Positions 1-8,539 are shown, numbered from the stretch's first letter. The stretch is 64,000 nucleotides of DNA from JAJRRS01 sp965230275 (GCA_965230275.1 CBDDKO010000002.1:3596001-3660000); one strand, 5' to 3'. Notes: generated by a model not told the origin, from the letters alone. Translations and numbers: made by a program.

Positions 1-415
1 CGCCGGCATGGTACATCGCGGCCCTCAGCGTCAGAAATACTCCGGCCTCCTCGCAGTCCCGCCCGGCGATACGAAGCGGCAACGGGTCCAGCATCCACCC
101 ACCGCATGAAACGACAAACTCACAGATATCACCCAGCGTGACTTGGTCGGAACTTCGGACAAGAGCGCGCCACTGGAGGGGGTCGATTTGCGCCTGGTAG
201 GTGTCGGCCAGCCACTGCCGCAGGCATTTGAACTCCTTGTAATCGAAACAATCCGTGGCATCGGCCCAAGCTGCGAGAGTCATCTCCATACTGAATGGGC
301 GCTCGGGGTCTTCGATGAACCAATTAACCTGCGCCGACACTTCGAATCCGGCGAAGATATCCGCCGAGGTAGCGGGGCGGTAGTGCGGCTGGTAATAATC
401 CCAAGACTCGGGCAT
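1..415 (-). CDS. Hypothetical protein, partial (C-terminus beyond the window start)
   Basis: An open frame reads from an ATG at 415 to the left edge of the window without a stop, giving 138 visible residues that begin MPESWDYYQPHYRP. A good ribosome binding site (AGGAG, about 7 bases before the ATG) supports the start. The visible part is rich in aromatic and acidic residues and has no signal peptide or membrane segment. I do not recognise the family, so no function is proposed. It lies upstream of, and on the same strand as, the TetR/DUF1569 pair, but about 90 bp separates it from the TetR stop, so operon membership is uncertain. Confidence 0.7.
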   Translation of the reverse strand, partial: MPESWDYYQPHYRPATSADIFAGFEVSAQVNWFIEDPERPFSMEMTLAAWADATDCFDYKEFKCLRQWLADTYQAQIDPLQWRALVRSSDQVTLGDICEFVVSCGGWMLDPLPLRIAGRDCEEAGVFLTLRAAMYHAG

Positions 416-505
416 GCGGCGTCTCCTAGCACGCCATGCTACCGCCAGGCGGCGGGTGAATCCATCGTCATCACTAACCGCGGAATCGGGTCCGCTGTAT
501 GACCG

Positions 506-1165
506 CTATACACCCTGCTCCATCCCCCGCACCGCCGCGAGGGTGAATTGATGGATGTGTTCGGCCAGGTCGTCCAGGGCCTCGGGGGTGTAGCGTTGGT
601 CGGGTTCGAGGCGGTTGATCAGTGGCAGGGCCAGGTGGTGGAAGTGGCATTGGGCGCTGACGCTCATGGCGCAGTTGCGGGCTTGCTCTTCTGAGGTTCC
701 GTCCGGCATCAGGTCCAGCAGGATGCAGATCAGCCCGCCGTAGACGCGCTGGACCGAGACATCGATCAGGCGGTCCAGCGCGGGGGTGGGGTGCATCATT
801 TCGTGGGACATGAGCTTGGTGAGGTCGGTCAGCTTGCCGTCCCTGAATTGGTGGTCGAGCATCGTGCGGATGAACAGGTACAGCCGGCGCTCGGGGGACT
901 GGTCGGCGTGGAAGTTGCGGGCCTTATCCATCACGACGAATGGGTTGGATTCGTTGGAGCGCATGCGCGCGTGGTCGAAGGCCGCGTCGTAGAGCGCCGC
1001 CTTGTGGCCGAAGTGGTACTTCACGGCCGAGACGTTCGCGTCGGCGGCTCGGCAGATATCGCGCACGGTGGTCTTGCGGTAGCCACGCTCGGCGAAGATG
1101 GCGACGGCGGCGTCAAGCAGTCGTCGGCGCGTGTCTTGCTGCGTTGTGGGCTGAGTTGGCTTCAT
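506..1165 (-). CDS. TetR/AcrR-family transcriptional regulator, CecR-like (DUF1956-type C-terminus)
   Basis: A 219-residue DNA-binding repressor-type protein. Residues about 12-58 form the TetR helix-turn-helix: a helix DAAVAIFAERGYRKTTVRDIC followed by the recognition part ANVSAVKYHFGHKAALYDAAF. The C-terminal ligand-binding region, with HEMMHPTPALDRL and later CHFHHLALPLIN, resembles the DUF1956 domain of CecR/YbiH regulators of efflux systems. The effector cannot be read from the sequence. The start lies 53 bp inside the end of the upstream DUF1569 gene, so the two are probably co-transcribed and translationally coupled. No transporter gene is adjacent, so the target may be its own operon. 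Confidence 0.85.
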   Translation of the reverse strand: MKPTQPTTQQDTRRRLLDAAVAIFAERGYRKTTVRDICRAADANVSAVKYHFGHKAALYDAAFDHARMRSNESNPFVVMDKARNFHADQSPERRLYLFIRTMLDHQFRDGKLTDLTKLMSHEMMHPTPALDRLIDVSVQRVYGGLICILLDLMPDGTSEEQARNCAMSVSAQCHFHHLALPLINRLEPDQRYTPEALDDLAEHIHQFTLAAVRGMEQGV

Positions 1166-1649
1166 GGGATTCGGTTGCCGGCAGCAGGAAGCTGAAGTGC
1201 ATTTCCGCGTGTCGGCAGTGTAGCTGGACCCACTGCTCGTGTGTCAGCTTTCCGAAGATCGGGCTGGCGTGCGTCATCTTCTTCTGCTTGGCCCGCTCGA
1301 CCGAGTCGCTAAGGTGCTGGACCGCGTCTTCGAGTTGTGTCGCCGGGTCGGGGTCGAACGAGGCCTTGGCGACGGGGGGGATTTTGATCTTCCCGGCGGG
1401 GATGCCCTTATTCAGCACACGGCCCCTGATCAGCCGGCCCAGCACCCGCAGCGGCAGGGGCACATTGAACTTGAAGCCATCGATGGACGCATCGATCAAG
1501 AGCGTCACATGCTCGATATTCTGTGCCGCGGTCCAGTTGCCGGACGTCTTGATGCCCTGTCCAGCCATCATCCGGATGTCCCGGGCCAAATCATCTAAAT
1601 TGTTGTATTTAAGGGTCCTACGATCCACCGCCGTGCTTTTTCCGCCCAT
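1113..1649 (-). CDS. DUF1569 domain-containing protein (DinB-like helical bundle)
   Basis: A 178-residue soluble protein. The motifs NWTAAQNIEHVTLLIDASIDGF, GIPAGKIKIPPVA and FGKLTHEQWVQLHCRHAEMHF match the DUF1569 family, a DinB-like four-helix bundle whose spaced His residues often bind metal. Candidate ligands here are the His of NIEHV and the two His of the HCRHAEMH stretch. The substrate is unknown. It is the first gene of a two-gene unit with the TetR regulator, whose start codon lies inside this gene's 3' end. The last 18 residues or so, encoded in the overlap, are probably not part of the fold. Confidence 0.75.
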   Translation of the reverse strand: MGGKSTAVDRRTLKYNNLDDLARDIRMMAGQGIKTSGNWTAAQNIEHVTLLIDASIDGFKFNVPLPLRVLGRLIRGRVLNKGIPAGKIKIPPVAKASFDPDPATQLEDAVQHLSDSVERAKQKKMTHASPIFGKLTHEQWVQLHCRHAEMHFSFLLPATESHEANSAHNAARHAPTTA

Positions 1650-1715
1650 TGGGATGCTCCTGGTTAGAGGGACTATTTACTGACCAACCATTCAAACATC
1701 TGTTTTAATTCCTGT

Positions 1716-1750
1716 CAATAAAAAACCCGCCAAAAAAGTTTGGCGGGTTC
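1716..1750 (-). terminator. Intrinsic terminator after rpsI
   Basis: A perfect 11-bp stem (AACCCGCCAAA at 1724-1734 with its complement at 1739-1749) encloses a 4-base loop. Read on the minus strand, the stem is followed by a run of T. It lies about 45 bp past the rpsI stop codon, as expected for the end of the rplM-rpsI operon. Confidence 0.9.
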
Positions 1751-1793
1751 CGTGGAAAGTAATTTTGCTTCCGAGCGTAACTTCCGGAGGGGA

Positions 1794-2276
1794 TTAACGC
1801 TTGGAGAACTGGAAGCGACGGCGGGCGCCGGGCTGGCCGGGCTTCTTACGTTCGACTTCACGTGGGTCACGGGTCAGCAGGTTGTTGGCCCGGAGGGTGG
1901 CTTCGAGGGTCGGGTCGTAACCCTTGAGGGCACGGGCGACGCCGAGCAGGATGGCTTCTGCCTGGCCGGTGATGCCGCCGCCGTGGACGTTGACATGCAC
2001 GTCGAGCTTGCCGAGCGTGTCGGTGACTTCCAGGGGCTTATGGCAGGCGCTCTTGTGCTGAGGCTCTGAGAAGAACTCGTTGACGTCGCGCTTGTTCACG
2101 AGGAACTTGCCTTCGCCGGGCTTGACCCGGACGCGGGCGACGGCGGACTTACGACGGCCGGTGCCCCAGACAAAGCCGCCCTTGTCGGGCTTGGCGGGTT
2201 CAGCCAGGGGGCGCGTCTGCTCTTCAACGATCGGGGCTTCGACGAGTGTCTCAGCGGCGGTGGTTTCTTCGGACAT
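1794..2276 (-). CDS. rpsI: 30S ribosomal protein S9
   Basis: A 160-residue ribosomal protein of the small subunit. The S9 domain starts near residue 34 with GTGRRKSAVARVRV and runs to the canonical C-terminal tail ending FQFSKR, which in this family reaches the ribosomal P site. The first 30 residues or so form an acidic extension absent from E. coli S9. It follows rplM by 36 bp, the usual L13-S9 order, and a strong intrinsic terminator lies just downstream. There are no oddities in the core fold. Confidence 0.97.
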   Translation of the reverse strand: MSEETTAAETLVEAPIVEEQTRPLAEPAKPDKGGFVWGTGRRKSAVARVRVKPGEGKFLVNKRDVNEFFSEPQHKSACHKPLEVTDTLGKLDVHVNVHGGGITGQAEAILLGVARALKGYDPTLEATLRANNLLTRDPREVERKKPGQPGARRRFQFSKR

Positions 2277-2312
2277 CGTTTATGCGTCTCGTATGAGTGT
2301 AGAAGTCTGGTT

Positions 2313-2756
2313 TCAGGCGCTCTTCAGTTCCAGGGGCTTGGGGTCCTGGGCCTGGTGGGGGTGATCCGGGCCGGCGTAGACCTTCAGCTTCTTGAGCATG
2401 GCGGCGCCGAGCTTGTTCTTGGGGAGCATGCGACGGACCGCGGTCTCGAGCAGCAGCTCGGGCTTTTCGGCGACCATCTGGCGGTAGGTCTTGGTCTTCT
2501 GCCCGCCGGGGTGGCCGGAGAAGGTGCGGTAGAGCTTGTCGTCGAGCTTGTTGCCGGTGAGCACGATCTTCTCGGCGTTGGTGACGATGACGAAGTCGCC
2601 CACGTCGTGGTGGGGGGTGTACTGGGGCTTGTGCTTGCCCATCAGGATCACCGCCAGGCGTGTCGCCATCCGGCCGAGCACCTGGTCCGTGGCGTCGACG
2701 ACGTGCCAGTCCTGCGGCACCTCATTGTTTTTCGCGTGGAAAGTCTGCCGATTCAT
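2313..2756 (-). CDS. rplM: 50S ribosomal protein L13
   Basis: A 147-residue large-subunit protein. DWHVVDATDQVLGRMATRLA, GDFVIVTNAEKI and the motif RTFSGHPGG are typical of L13. The frame is open back to an ATG at 2801, but that codon overlaps the -10 box of a strong promoter (2800-2827), so the mRNA would start downstream of it. The ATG at 2756 (MNRQTFHAKN) fits the family start and gives a leader of about 37 nt. The gene is transcribed together with rpsI. Confidence 0.97.
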   Translation of the reverse strand: MNRQTFHAKNNEVPQDWHVVDATDQVLGRMATRLAVILMGKHKPQYTPHHDVGDFVIVTNAEKIVLTGNKLDDKLYRTFSGHPGGQKTKTYRQMVAEKPELLLETAVRRMLPKNKLGAAMLKKLKVYAGPDHPHQAQDPKPLELKSA

Positions 2757-2799
2757 CGGTTTAGGTCCATCTTTGTACGGTTGGATAATCGAATCGACC

Positions 2800-2827
2800 A
2801 TTGTAGTGAGCAGGGCGGGGGTGTCAA
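2800..2827 (-). promoter_or_regulatory. Sigma70-type promoter of rplM-rpsI
   Basis: On the minus strand there is TTGACA (2827-2822), a 16-bp spacer and TACAAT (2805-2800). Transcription would start near 2793, giving a short leader before the rplM ATG at 2756. Both hexamers are close to consensus, as expected for a ribosomal protein operon. Confidence 0.8.
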
Positions 2828-2829
2828 AC

Positions 2830-2985
2830 GGAGATTGGGGGTTTGGGGTTGGGGGCGGAGGCCTGCAGTCGGGGCGGCAGCCGCTATTAGTAATGTTTCA
2901 TGAATGACTTATGCGTCATGTGCGGGGGTGGTGTATCTGATGGGGCCAACCCCTAATCCCCAATCCCCAATCCCCAATCCCCTTT
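2830..2985. repeat. G-rich/C-rich inverted repeat with a GGGGATT tandem array
   Basis: A G-rich arm at about 2831-2856 (GATTGGGGG, TTTGGGG, TTGGGGG) is followed by a C-rich arm at about 2947-2983 (ACCCC, TAATCCCC, then AATCCCC repeated three times). The two arms are largely complementary, and the C-rich arm gives (GGGGATT)n on the minus strand, which could form a G-quadruplex. It lies between the rplM promoter and the divergent yjbQ-like gene. A looser C-rich stretch of the same kind lies at about 61855-61985. Confidence 0.6.
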
Positions 2986-2996
2986 ACCATACCCCC

Positions 2997-3413
2997 ATGA
3001 CACACCAGCAGACCTTACAGATCAGGACGGATCGTCACGGGCAGATGCATGACCTGACCGGGGAGATTGCCGAGGTGGTGCGGGCGTCGGGGGTGACGGT
3101 GGGGACGGTGAACGTGGCGAACCTCGGCTCGACCGGGGCGATCGGGTGCATCGAGTTCGAGCCGGGGCTTGAAGAGGACATGCCAGCCATCCTGGACAAG
3201 TTGATCCCGCCCTCGCGTGACTACGGCCACGAGCGGGCCTGGCACGACGGCAATGGTCACTCGCACCTCCAGGCCACCTGGCTCGGTCAGTCGTTAACGC
3301 TCCCGGTCACGGATGCCCGGCCGAACCTCGGGACGTGGCAGCAGGTCTTCCACCTGGAATGTGACATCAAGCCCCGCTCACGCACGATCATCGTGACGGT
3401 TATTGGCGAATAG
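2997..3413 (+). CDS. YjbQ/UPF0047 family protein (secondary thiamine-phosphate synthase-type)
   Basis: A 138-residue protein of the YjbQ family, for which E. coli YjbQ has weak thiamine-phosphate synthase activity; the true role in this lineage is not settled. Typical signatures are seen: GTVNVANLGSTGAIGCIE-like core, RDYGHERAWHDGNGHSHLQATWLG with the conserved His residues that surround the active-site pocket, and the C-terminal QVFHLECD. The open frame extends upstream to 2904, but that stretch encodes the C-rich repeat, and the ATG at 2997 (MTHQQTLQIRT) fits the family length. It stands alone, and a palindromic repeat follows directly after its stop. Confidence 0.9.
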   Translation: MTHQQTLQIRTDRHGQMHDLTGEIAEVVRASGVTVGTVNVANLGSTGAIGCIEFEPGLEEDMPAILDKLIPPSRDYGHERAWHDGNGHSHLQATWLGQSLTLPVTDARPNLGTWQQVFHLECDIKPRSRTIIVTVIGE

Positions 3414-3417
3414 GAAG

Positions 3418-3524
3418 TAGCCACCGATTGACACCGATAAACACAGATGCAGATAAACCTCGAAACAGGTGCTATACAAGCCCTGTATTAATCATCTGTG
3501 TTCATCCGTGTTTATCGGTGGCTA
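3418..3524. repeat. Dispersed palindromic repeat, CCACCGATGAACAC family (copy 1)
   Basis: The left arm (TAGCCACCGATTGACACC, then GATAAACACAGATG) and the right arm (CATCTGTGTTCATCCGTG, then TTTATCGGTGGCTA) are near-complementary over about 35 bp and flank a 35-bp centre. Related copies lie at 10068-10156, 41975-42052 and 46086-46166. It sits directly after the yjbQ-like gene and just before the convergent acyltransferase gene. Confidence 0.85.
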
Positions 3525-3536
3525 TGGCTCTTCACA

Positions 3537-4679
3537 CTATACGCGCAGAAATACCTTCTTCCGGTAGAGGAAGTAGAGGAACAGCCACTTCAGCGCGATG
3601 ACCGCGGTGATCATGATCAGGGGTTGCCAGGTCTCACTCATGGCCGCCAGGCCGCCGACGAGGAAGTTGGCCGCGTGGCCGAAGTCGATGACGCGTGGGG
3701 CCATGAAGATGGTGATGGCGTTGAGCCCAATGACCCGGAAGAAGAACGTCCACCGCCGGTAGTTTTTCACGTCGATGACGTAGTAGAACAGCGCCAGCAG
3801 CAACAGGCAGATCCCACCGGCCTGGAGGTTGAAGGTGGTGGACCACGCGGCCTTAATCGGCGGGTACCACGGCGCGATCACCAGGCCGATCCCGAGCATC
3901 ACGACGCCGGCGGCCAGCAGTTGGCCTGTCTTGCGGGTGCCGGAGACATCGGGTCGCCGCAGCGCGTGGCCGGCCAGAGCGCCCATGAGCGTGATGCCCG
4001 TGGCGGAGACGATGCAGAGGATACCTTCGGGATCAAACGTCCCGCCGTAGAGTCTGCCCGGCAGGAGCATGCGATCGATGTAGCCGTTGATGCAGCCTTC
4101 GGGCGTCAGCACCCCGGCGCCGATGCCCGGCACGGGGACGAACAGTTGTACCGCCGCGTACCCGGCGAGGATGCCAAATAGCCACACACAGCGCACGGCA
4201 AACCGCTTCGTGAATAGCACGATCAGTGACGCGAACAGGTAGGCGATCCCGATCTGCCCGAGCACACTGGGCCAGCGGAAGTCGTCGAAGCTAAAGCCCT
4301 CGCGGCCGAACTTGAGGATGCCGTTGCAGGCGAGTCCGAGCAGGACTAATACGACAGCACGGACGAGCACTTTGCGAACTATCGCCTTGCGCGAATCGCC
4401 GCGTTGCCGCCGAGCGCCTTGGGCGTAGGGGATGGCGACGCCGGCGATGAACATGAACAGGGGGAAGATCATGTCGTAGGCGCGCAGGCCCTCCCACTCT
4501 ACATGGGTGAGTTGTACAGATACCGCATCTGCCCAGCCCCAGTCGGTCTTGTTCGCGATTGTTCGGAAGAACCGGTCGCCGCCGATGATCCAGAACATGT
4601 CGAACCCGCGCAGAGTGTCGAGTGACCATAGGCGCTTGTTGGGCAGGTCGGTCTTTGGAACTGATACGGCGTCGCTCAT
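3537..4679 (-). CDS. DUF5009/HGSNAT-like membrane acyltransferase
   Basis: A 380-residue polytopic membrane protein with about 10 predicted hydrophobic segments. The N-terminus RLWSLDTLRGFDMFWIIGGD, the motif LTHVEWEGLRAYD with candidate active His59, and IFPLFMFIAGVAIPYA match the family that includes heparan-alpha-glucosaminide N-acetyltransferase and bacterial NagX-like proteins. Members move acetyl groups across the membrane to amino sugars, but the substrate here is unknown. A purine-rich site (AGGATAAGG) precedes the ATG. The gene stands alone, facing the yjbQ-like gene, and the length matches bacterial members of the family. Confidence 0.85.
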   Translation of the reverse strand: MSDAVSVPKTDLPNKRLWSLDTLRGFDMFWIIGGDRFFRTIANKTDWGWADAVSVQLTHVEWEGLRAYDMIFPLFMFIAGVAIPYAQGARRQRGDSRKAIVRKVLVRAVVLVLLGLACNGILKFGREGFSFDDFRWPSVLGQIGIAYLFASLIVLFTKRFAVRCVWLFGILAGYAAVQLFVPVPGIGAGVLTPEGCINGYIDRMLLPGRLYGGTFDPEGILCIVSATGITLMGALAGHALRRPDVSGTRKTGQLLAAGVVMLGIGLVIAPWYPPIKAAWSTTFNLQAGGICLLLLALFYYVIDVKNYRRWTFFFRVIGLNAITIFMAPRVIDFGHAANFLVGGLAAMSETWQPLIMITAVIALKWLFLYFLYRKKVFLRV

Positions 4680-4754
4680 GTCTGCGCCTTATCCTGAGGA
4701 AAGTGGGGCGCAGTATAGCGTAGGAGTGAGGGCGTATGCGCTATAGGGTTGGGT

Positions 4755-7436
4755 TTATTCTTCGCTGATGTTGGTGTCGGCCGCCCAGCCTGACGGTGCT
4801 TCGAGGACAGCGAGGTCCGGGCCGTTCTCGACGCCGAACATCCGCTGCGTGTGCTTCAGCCAGACACGCATCAGTACCCACAGGACCAGGCCCGCCCCGA
4901 TCAGCGAGCCGAAGATGATTCCGGAGGCTTTCAGCCGGTCATCGGCGACGGGTGCGGCCGAGCCGGTGGCGGGGCGGTGGATGCTGGCTGAGTCCTTGCG
5001 GTCGTTGAGTCGATCCTGCGCCAGTTGATAAGCGACGACGGCGCGGCCGATAGACTCCAGCATGGTGACACACAGCTGCTTGTTGGTGTTCTGATACGTC
5101 AACTCGATGAAGCCGGGTTTGCCTGCGATATCTAGGCTCTCACCCAGGTGGCTTGACAGTGCTTCGGGGCCGGAGAAGTCGCGGATGCCGCGCTGCTCGA
5201 GTTGATGGACGGACTCTTTGAGGACGGATTGATTTGTCAGCGTTTGCTGGGCGGTGTTCAGCCAGGCCCCGGCTGAGGGCGGTTCTTCGCCTTCGGGGAG
5301 CGCGAGCTTGATGGACATCGCACTTGCCCATGTGGGTTGAACGACCCTCTGCCCGGCGAAGTAGCTGAAGGTGGCCGCTATAAGCACGGCAATGATGACC
5401 GATGCCGTGATGCTGGCGGCTTTGGTCGTGGCCCAGCGGCGGATCATCTCCGCCTCGGAGACCTCGAGGAACTTCTTGACCTCGACCAGCATCTGCCGTT
5501 CCTTGGCAAGCCCGGCGAACTGGGCACCGCTTGAGGCGACCTTCTTCTCCTGCTCTTGCAGCTTCTGTGTGCGGTCGTTGATCGAGGCTTTGATTTTGGA
5601 AAGCTGGTCTTTGCGATGAGACAGCTTCTCCTCGGCTTCACTTAGCGCCTCGGTCCGGCCGGCGAGTTTGTCTTTCTCGCACGCCAGTTCCTTGGCCTGT
5701 GCTTCGAGGGCTTGGGCTTTTTCTTTGAGGCTGTCGCGCTCGCTGGTCAGCTGCGCCTTGCCCTCGGCCAGCGTCTTGTGGAACGTGGCGAGCTTCTCTT
5801 CGAGATCGGCTTCACGTTTGTCCAGTGATTCACGCTGCTCGCCCAGGTCGTGCGATTGCTTGCTGGTGAGTTGATCGACCTGCTCAGTCAGCTCCTGCGC
5901 CCTTGCTTCGAGCGATGATTTTTCATCGGCCAGTTGCTCTGCTTTGGAGCTAAGTTCGGCCTTCTCCCGATCGAGTTGCTCGGCCAGGTCCTTGAGCTTG
6001 GCCTCGAGTTCGCTCTTCTCGTTCGACAGCTGCGAGGTTTGCGATTCCAGGCGGTTCTTGGCCTCGCTTAACTCGGATGATTGTGATGTCAGCTCGCCGG
6101 CTTTGGCTTCGAGTTCCGTTCGCTGAGATTCGGATGCCTGCAGCTTGCTCTGCAGCGACTCGATCTGACGGGACAGTTCGGAGCCTTCGTCCTGCTGCTG
6201 CTTGTCACGGTCCTCGGCCTGCTTGATGCGGTCGGCTAGTGCCGATTCACGTGTTTCCAGGTCGGATTGCAACTCATCGAGAAGCGACTTCTGCTCGTCA
6301 AGTTCTTTGCACCGTGCGTCGTGCTGACCCCGGCTGTCGTTTAATGCGCTTTCGCCGGCCTCGACCTCGGCCAACTTGGCTTCGAGGGCATGGCTCTTGG
6401 CGGATAGTTCTTCACGCTCGGCCTGCAACGCCTGTTTACCCTGGTCAAGCTCGCTACGGTCGTGATCCAGCTGCTCACGTTGCTTGGCGATCTCGACGCG
6501 CTGCGATTCGAGTTCGTCTTCCGTCTGCTTCAGTGCCTGGAACTGGGCGGCGGTCTTGTCGGCCTGCTCGGAACGCTCGGCGAGTTGGCCCTCTAGCTCC
6601 TGCCGGCTCTGCTCGGCCTGCAGGCAGCGATCCCGGGCTTCGGTCAGCTGGCCCCGAACGGATTCGAGTTCTTCGGCGAGTGCCTGGCGTTTGTCGTTTT
6701 GCTCCGATACTTCGGCAGACAGGGCATCGCGCTCCTGCGCCAGCTCCGCCTGCTGGTCTTTGAGCGATTCGGCCAGCTTCTCGACTTCTTCGCTGCGCTG
6801 ATCGAACTCGCCTTGACGGGAGGCCAGGTCGGCCTCGGCGCGGCCTAGCTTGGCGTGCTGCTCATCCAGTTCAGCGCTGAGCAGGTCGTTGGCTTTGGAC
6901 CGCTCATCGGCCCGTGCCTGGTCCTGTTCGAGTTTGGTGCGTGCTTCGCTCAGTTCGTGTTTCTGTTGCTCGTACTGAGACTGGAGGGCCTTGGCCTCGT
7001 CTAGCTGGTGCTGTGCGTGCTCGGCTTGTTGCTGAGCGTTGTGTTTGAGTTGCTCGACCTCTTCGCGCTGATGCGCGATATCGGCCAGGGCTTCGTCGAG
7101 TTCTGCTTGCCGGGCATCGATCTGCGACTGACGCGCATCGAAGGCGTCTTGATTGGCATCCAGCTCGCTCTGACGCCGATCGAGCTCGGCCTTCAGCTCA
7201 TCCAGCTCGATCTGCCGACGGGTGGATTCCTCGGCCAGTTGCTGGGCTTTTTCGAGCTCGTCGCGCGCGTGATCGCCCTGCTGACGCACCAGCTCCATCT
7301 GGTGGTCGCTTTCTTTCTGCCAGTTTTTCAGCTGTCCCAGCCGGTCCTCAAGCTCGTTGAGCAAGCCCTCGACCTGGAGCGTGTCCTCTGGCGGGGGGTT
7401 AACGGGCTGTGAATGCTCCTGCTCCATAAATGACAC
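4755..7436 (-). CDS. Giant coiled-coil protein with Wzz-like two-helix membrane end
   Basis: An 893-residue protein. Residues about 20-650 are almost pure heptad-type coiled coil, rich in Glu, Gln, Leu, Ser and Lys with no Pro. A membrane helix follows (about 673-694, AASITASVIIAVLIAATF), then about 140 residues (695-836) including LKESVHQLEQRGI and PGFIELTYQNTN, then a second helix (about 837-859) and a short acidic tail. The helix-loop-helix end resembles polysaccharide co-polymerase (Wzz) proteins, which set the chain length of exported glycans; this is inferred from topology and local motifs only. With the usual orientation the coiled coil would be cytoplasmic. It is divergent from the neighbouring ABC ATPase gene. 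Scaffold or cytoskeletal roles are alternatives. Confidence 0.75.
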   Translation of the reverse strand: MSFMEQEHSQPVNPPPEDTLQVEGLLNELEDRLGQLKNWQKESDHQMELVRQQGDHARDELEKAQQLAEESTRRQIELDELKAELDRRQSELDANQDAFDARQSQIDARQAELDEALADIAHQREEVEQLKHNAQQQAEHAQHQLDEAKALQSQYEQQKHELSEARTKLEQDQARADERSKANDLLSAELDEQHAKLGRAEADLASRQGEFDQRSEEVEKLAESLKDQQAELAQERDALSAEVSEQNDKRQALAEELESVRGQLTEARDRCLQAEQSRQELEGQLAERSEQADKTAAQFQALKQTEDELESQRVEIAKQREQLDHDRSELDQGKQALQAEREELSAKSHALEAKLAEVEAGESALNDSRGQHDARCKELDEQKSLLDELQSDLETRESALADRIKQAEDRDKQQQDEGSELSRQIESLQSKLQASESQRTELEAKAGELTSQSSELSEAKNRLESQTSQLSNEKSELEAKLKDLAEQLDREKAELSSKAEQLADEKSSLEARAQELTEQVDQLTSKQSHDLGEQRESLDKREADLEEKLATFHKTLAEGKAQLTSERDSLKEKAQALEAQAKELACEKDKLAGRTEALSEAEEKLSHRKDQLSKIKASINDRTQKLQEQEKKVASSGAQFAGLAKERQMLVEVKKFLEVSEAEMIRRWATTKAASITASVIIAVLIAATFSYFAGQRVVQPTWASAMSIKLALPEGEEPPSAGAWLNTAQQTLTNQSVLKESVHQLEQRGIRDFSGPEALSSHLGESLDIAGKPGFIELTYQNTNKQLCVTMLESIGRAVVAYQLAQDRLNDRKDSASIHRPATGSAAPVADDRLKASGIIFGSLIGAGLVLWVLMRVWLKHTQRMFGVENGPDLAVLEAPSGWAADTNISEE

Positions 7437-7621
7437 CTTTAGCGCACGGATTGGAATCTACATCGGGCGAATTCGTGCTCCCCCTGAGCGTCAAATGGGT
7501 AGAATCGTCACAAACCGTACGGCCCGGAGCGTTTGTAGAGGTTATCGGGGCTGTGGTTCGATCAGCCGTGTAACACCATTGGGACCTTCACCTGTTGACA
7601 CACACGACAAGCCATGCCGAG

Positions 7622-8461
7622 ATGCTTAATCAGCGCTTGTCGGGAGAGTCCGGCGGCCTGGCTGCGAGTCTGCACGAGGTTAGCTTCGGGTATCAGCCGG
7701 GCAGGGCGGTGGTGTGTGACGTATCGACTGAGCTGTCCGATGGTCGCGTCTGTGCGCTGATCGGGCCCAACGCGGCGGGGAAGAGCACGTTGCTCAAGCT
7801 CATGCTCGGCCAACTCAGCCCCTGGTCAGGACGTGTCGAGGTGGCGGACGAGCCGGTTGAGCAGATGCCTTTTGACCGTCGGGCGACGCTGGTCAGTTAT
7901 GTGCCGCAGCAGGGGGGGGTGAGTTTTGCTTTCACGGTCCGGCAGGTGGTCGCGATGGGGCGGTACGCGATGGGTGACGGCGGCGAGCACGTCGATCGAG
8001 CCATTGCACAATGTGACCTGGCCGGTCTGGAGGGCCGAGTGTACTCTGAGCTATCCGGCGGTCAGCAGCAGCGCGTGTTGTTGGCGCGGGCGGTGGCGCA
8101 GGCGGCCGGGTGTGGAAGATTGATGTTGCTGGACGAGCCGGCGTCGGGGATGGACCTAAGGCATATTCACCAGACGATGAAGATGCTCAAGCAGATCGCA
8201 CAGGGCGAGGATGGTCGGCCGGGTCCGGCGGTGTTGATCGTCTTGCATGACGTCAACCTGGCGGCGCGGTATGCCGACGACGTCTGGTTGATGGATCGTG
8301 GCGGGCTGGTCGCGGCGGGGCCTTGCCGAGAGGTGATGCGGCCCGAGCTGTTAGGGCGGGTTTACGGCGTAGGATTCAAGGCGATGACGCCTCCCGCAGA
8401 CGGGACACAAACCGAGCCGGCTCCCGTGTTCTGGATCGATCCACCCGATACAATAGGCTGA
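7622..8461 (+). CDS. ABC transporter ATP-binding protein, FecE/BtuD-like
   Basis: A 279-residue ATPase of the family that powers uptake of iron-siderophores, haem or cobalamin. Seen in order are Walker A GPNAAGKST (about residue 48), the Q-loop YVPQQ, the signature LSGGQQQR, Walker B LMLLDEP and the switch His in VLHDVNLAARYAD. The ATG at 7622 is chosen; an upstream in-frame TTG at 7595 has no ribosome binding site. No permease or binding-protein gene is next to it, which is unusual for this family, so its partner must be encoded elsewhere. The substrate cannot be told from the sequence. Confidence 0.9.
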   Translation: MLNQRLSGESGGLAASLHEVSFGYQPGRAVVCDVSTELSDGRVCALIGPNAAGKSTLLKLMLGQLSPWSGRVEVADEPVEQMPFDRRATLVSYVPQQGGVSFAFTVRQVVAMGRYAMGDGGEHVDRAIAQCDLAGLEGRVYSELSGGQQQRVLLARAVAQAAGCGRLMLLDEPASGMDLRHIHQTMKMLKQIAQGEDGRPGPAVLIVLHDVNLAARYADDVWLMDRGGLVAAGPCREVMRPELLGRVYGVGFKAMTPPADGTQTEPAPVFWIDPPDTIG

Positions 8462-8539
8462 GCCCCGGAATCGCGCGGCGGCTTCGATCGGGAGCCGCCC
8501 GGATCGCTAAGGTTGTGCCTGAGTGAAAGTGAGACTGAA

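Noticed and set aside
2757..2801. Upstream ATG at 2801 as start of rplM.
   Set aside because: It overlaps the -10 box of the promoter, so it would not be on the mRNA, and it would add residues not seen in L13.
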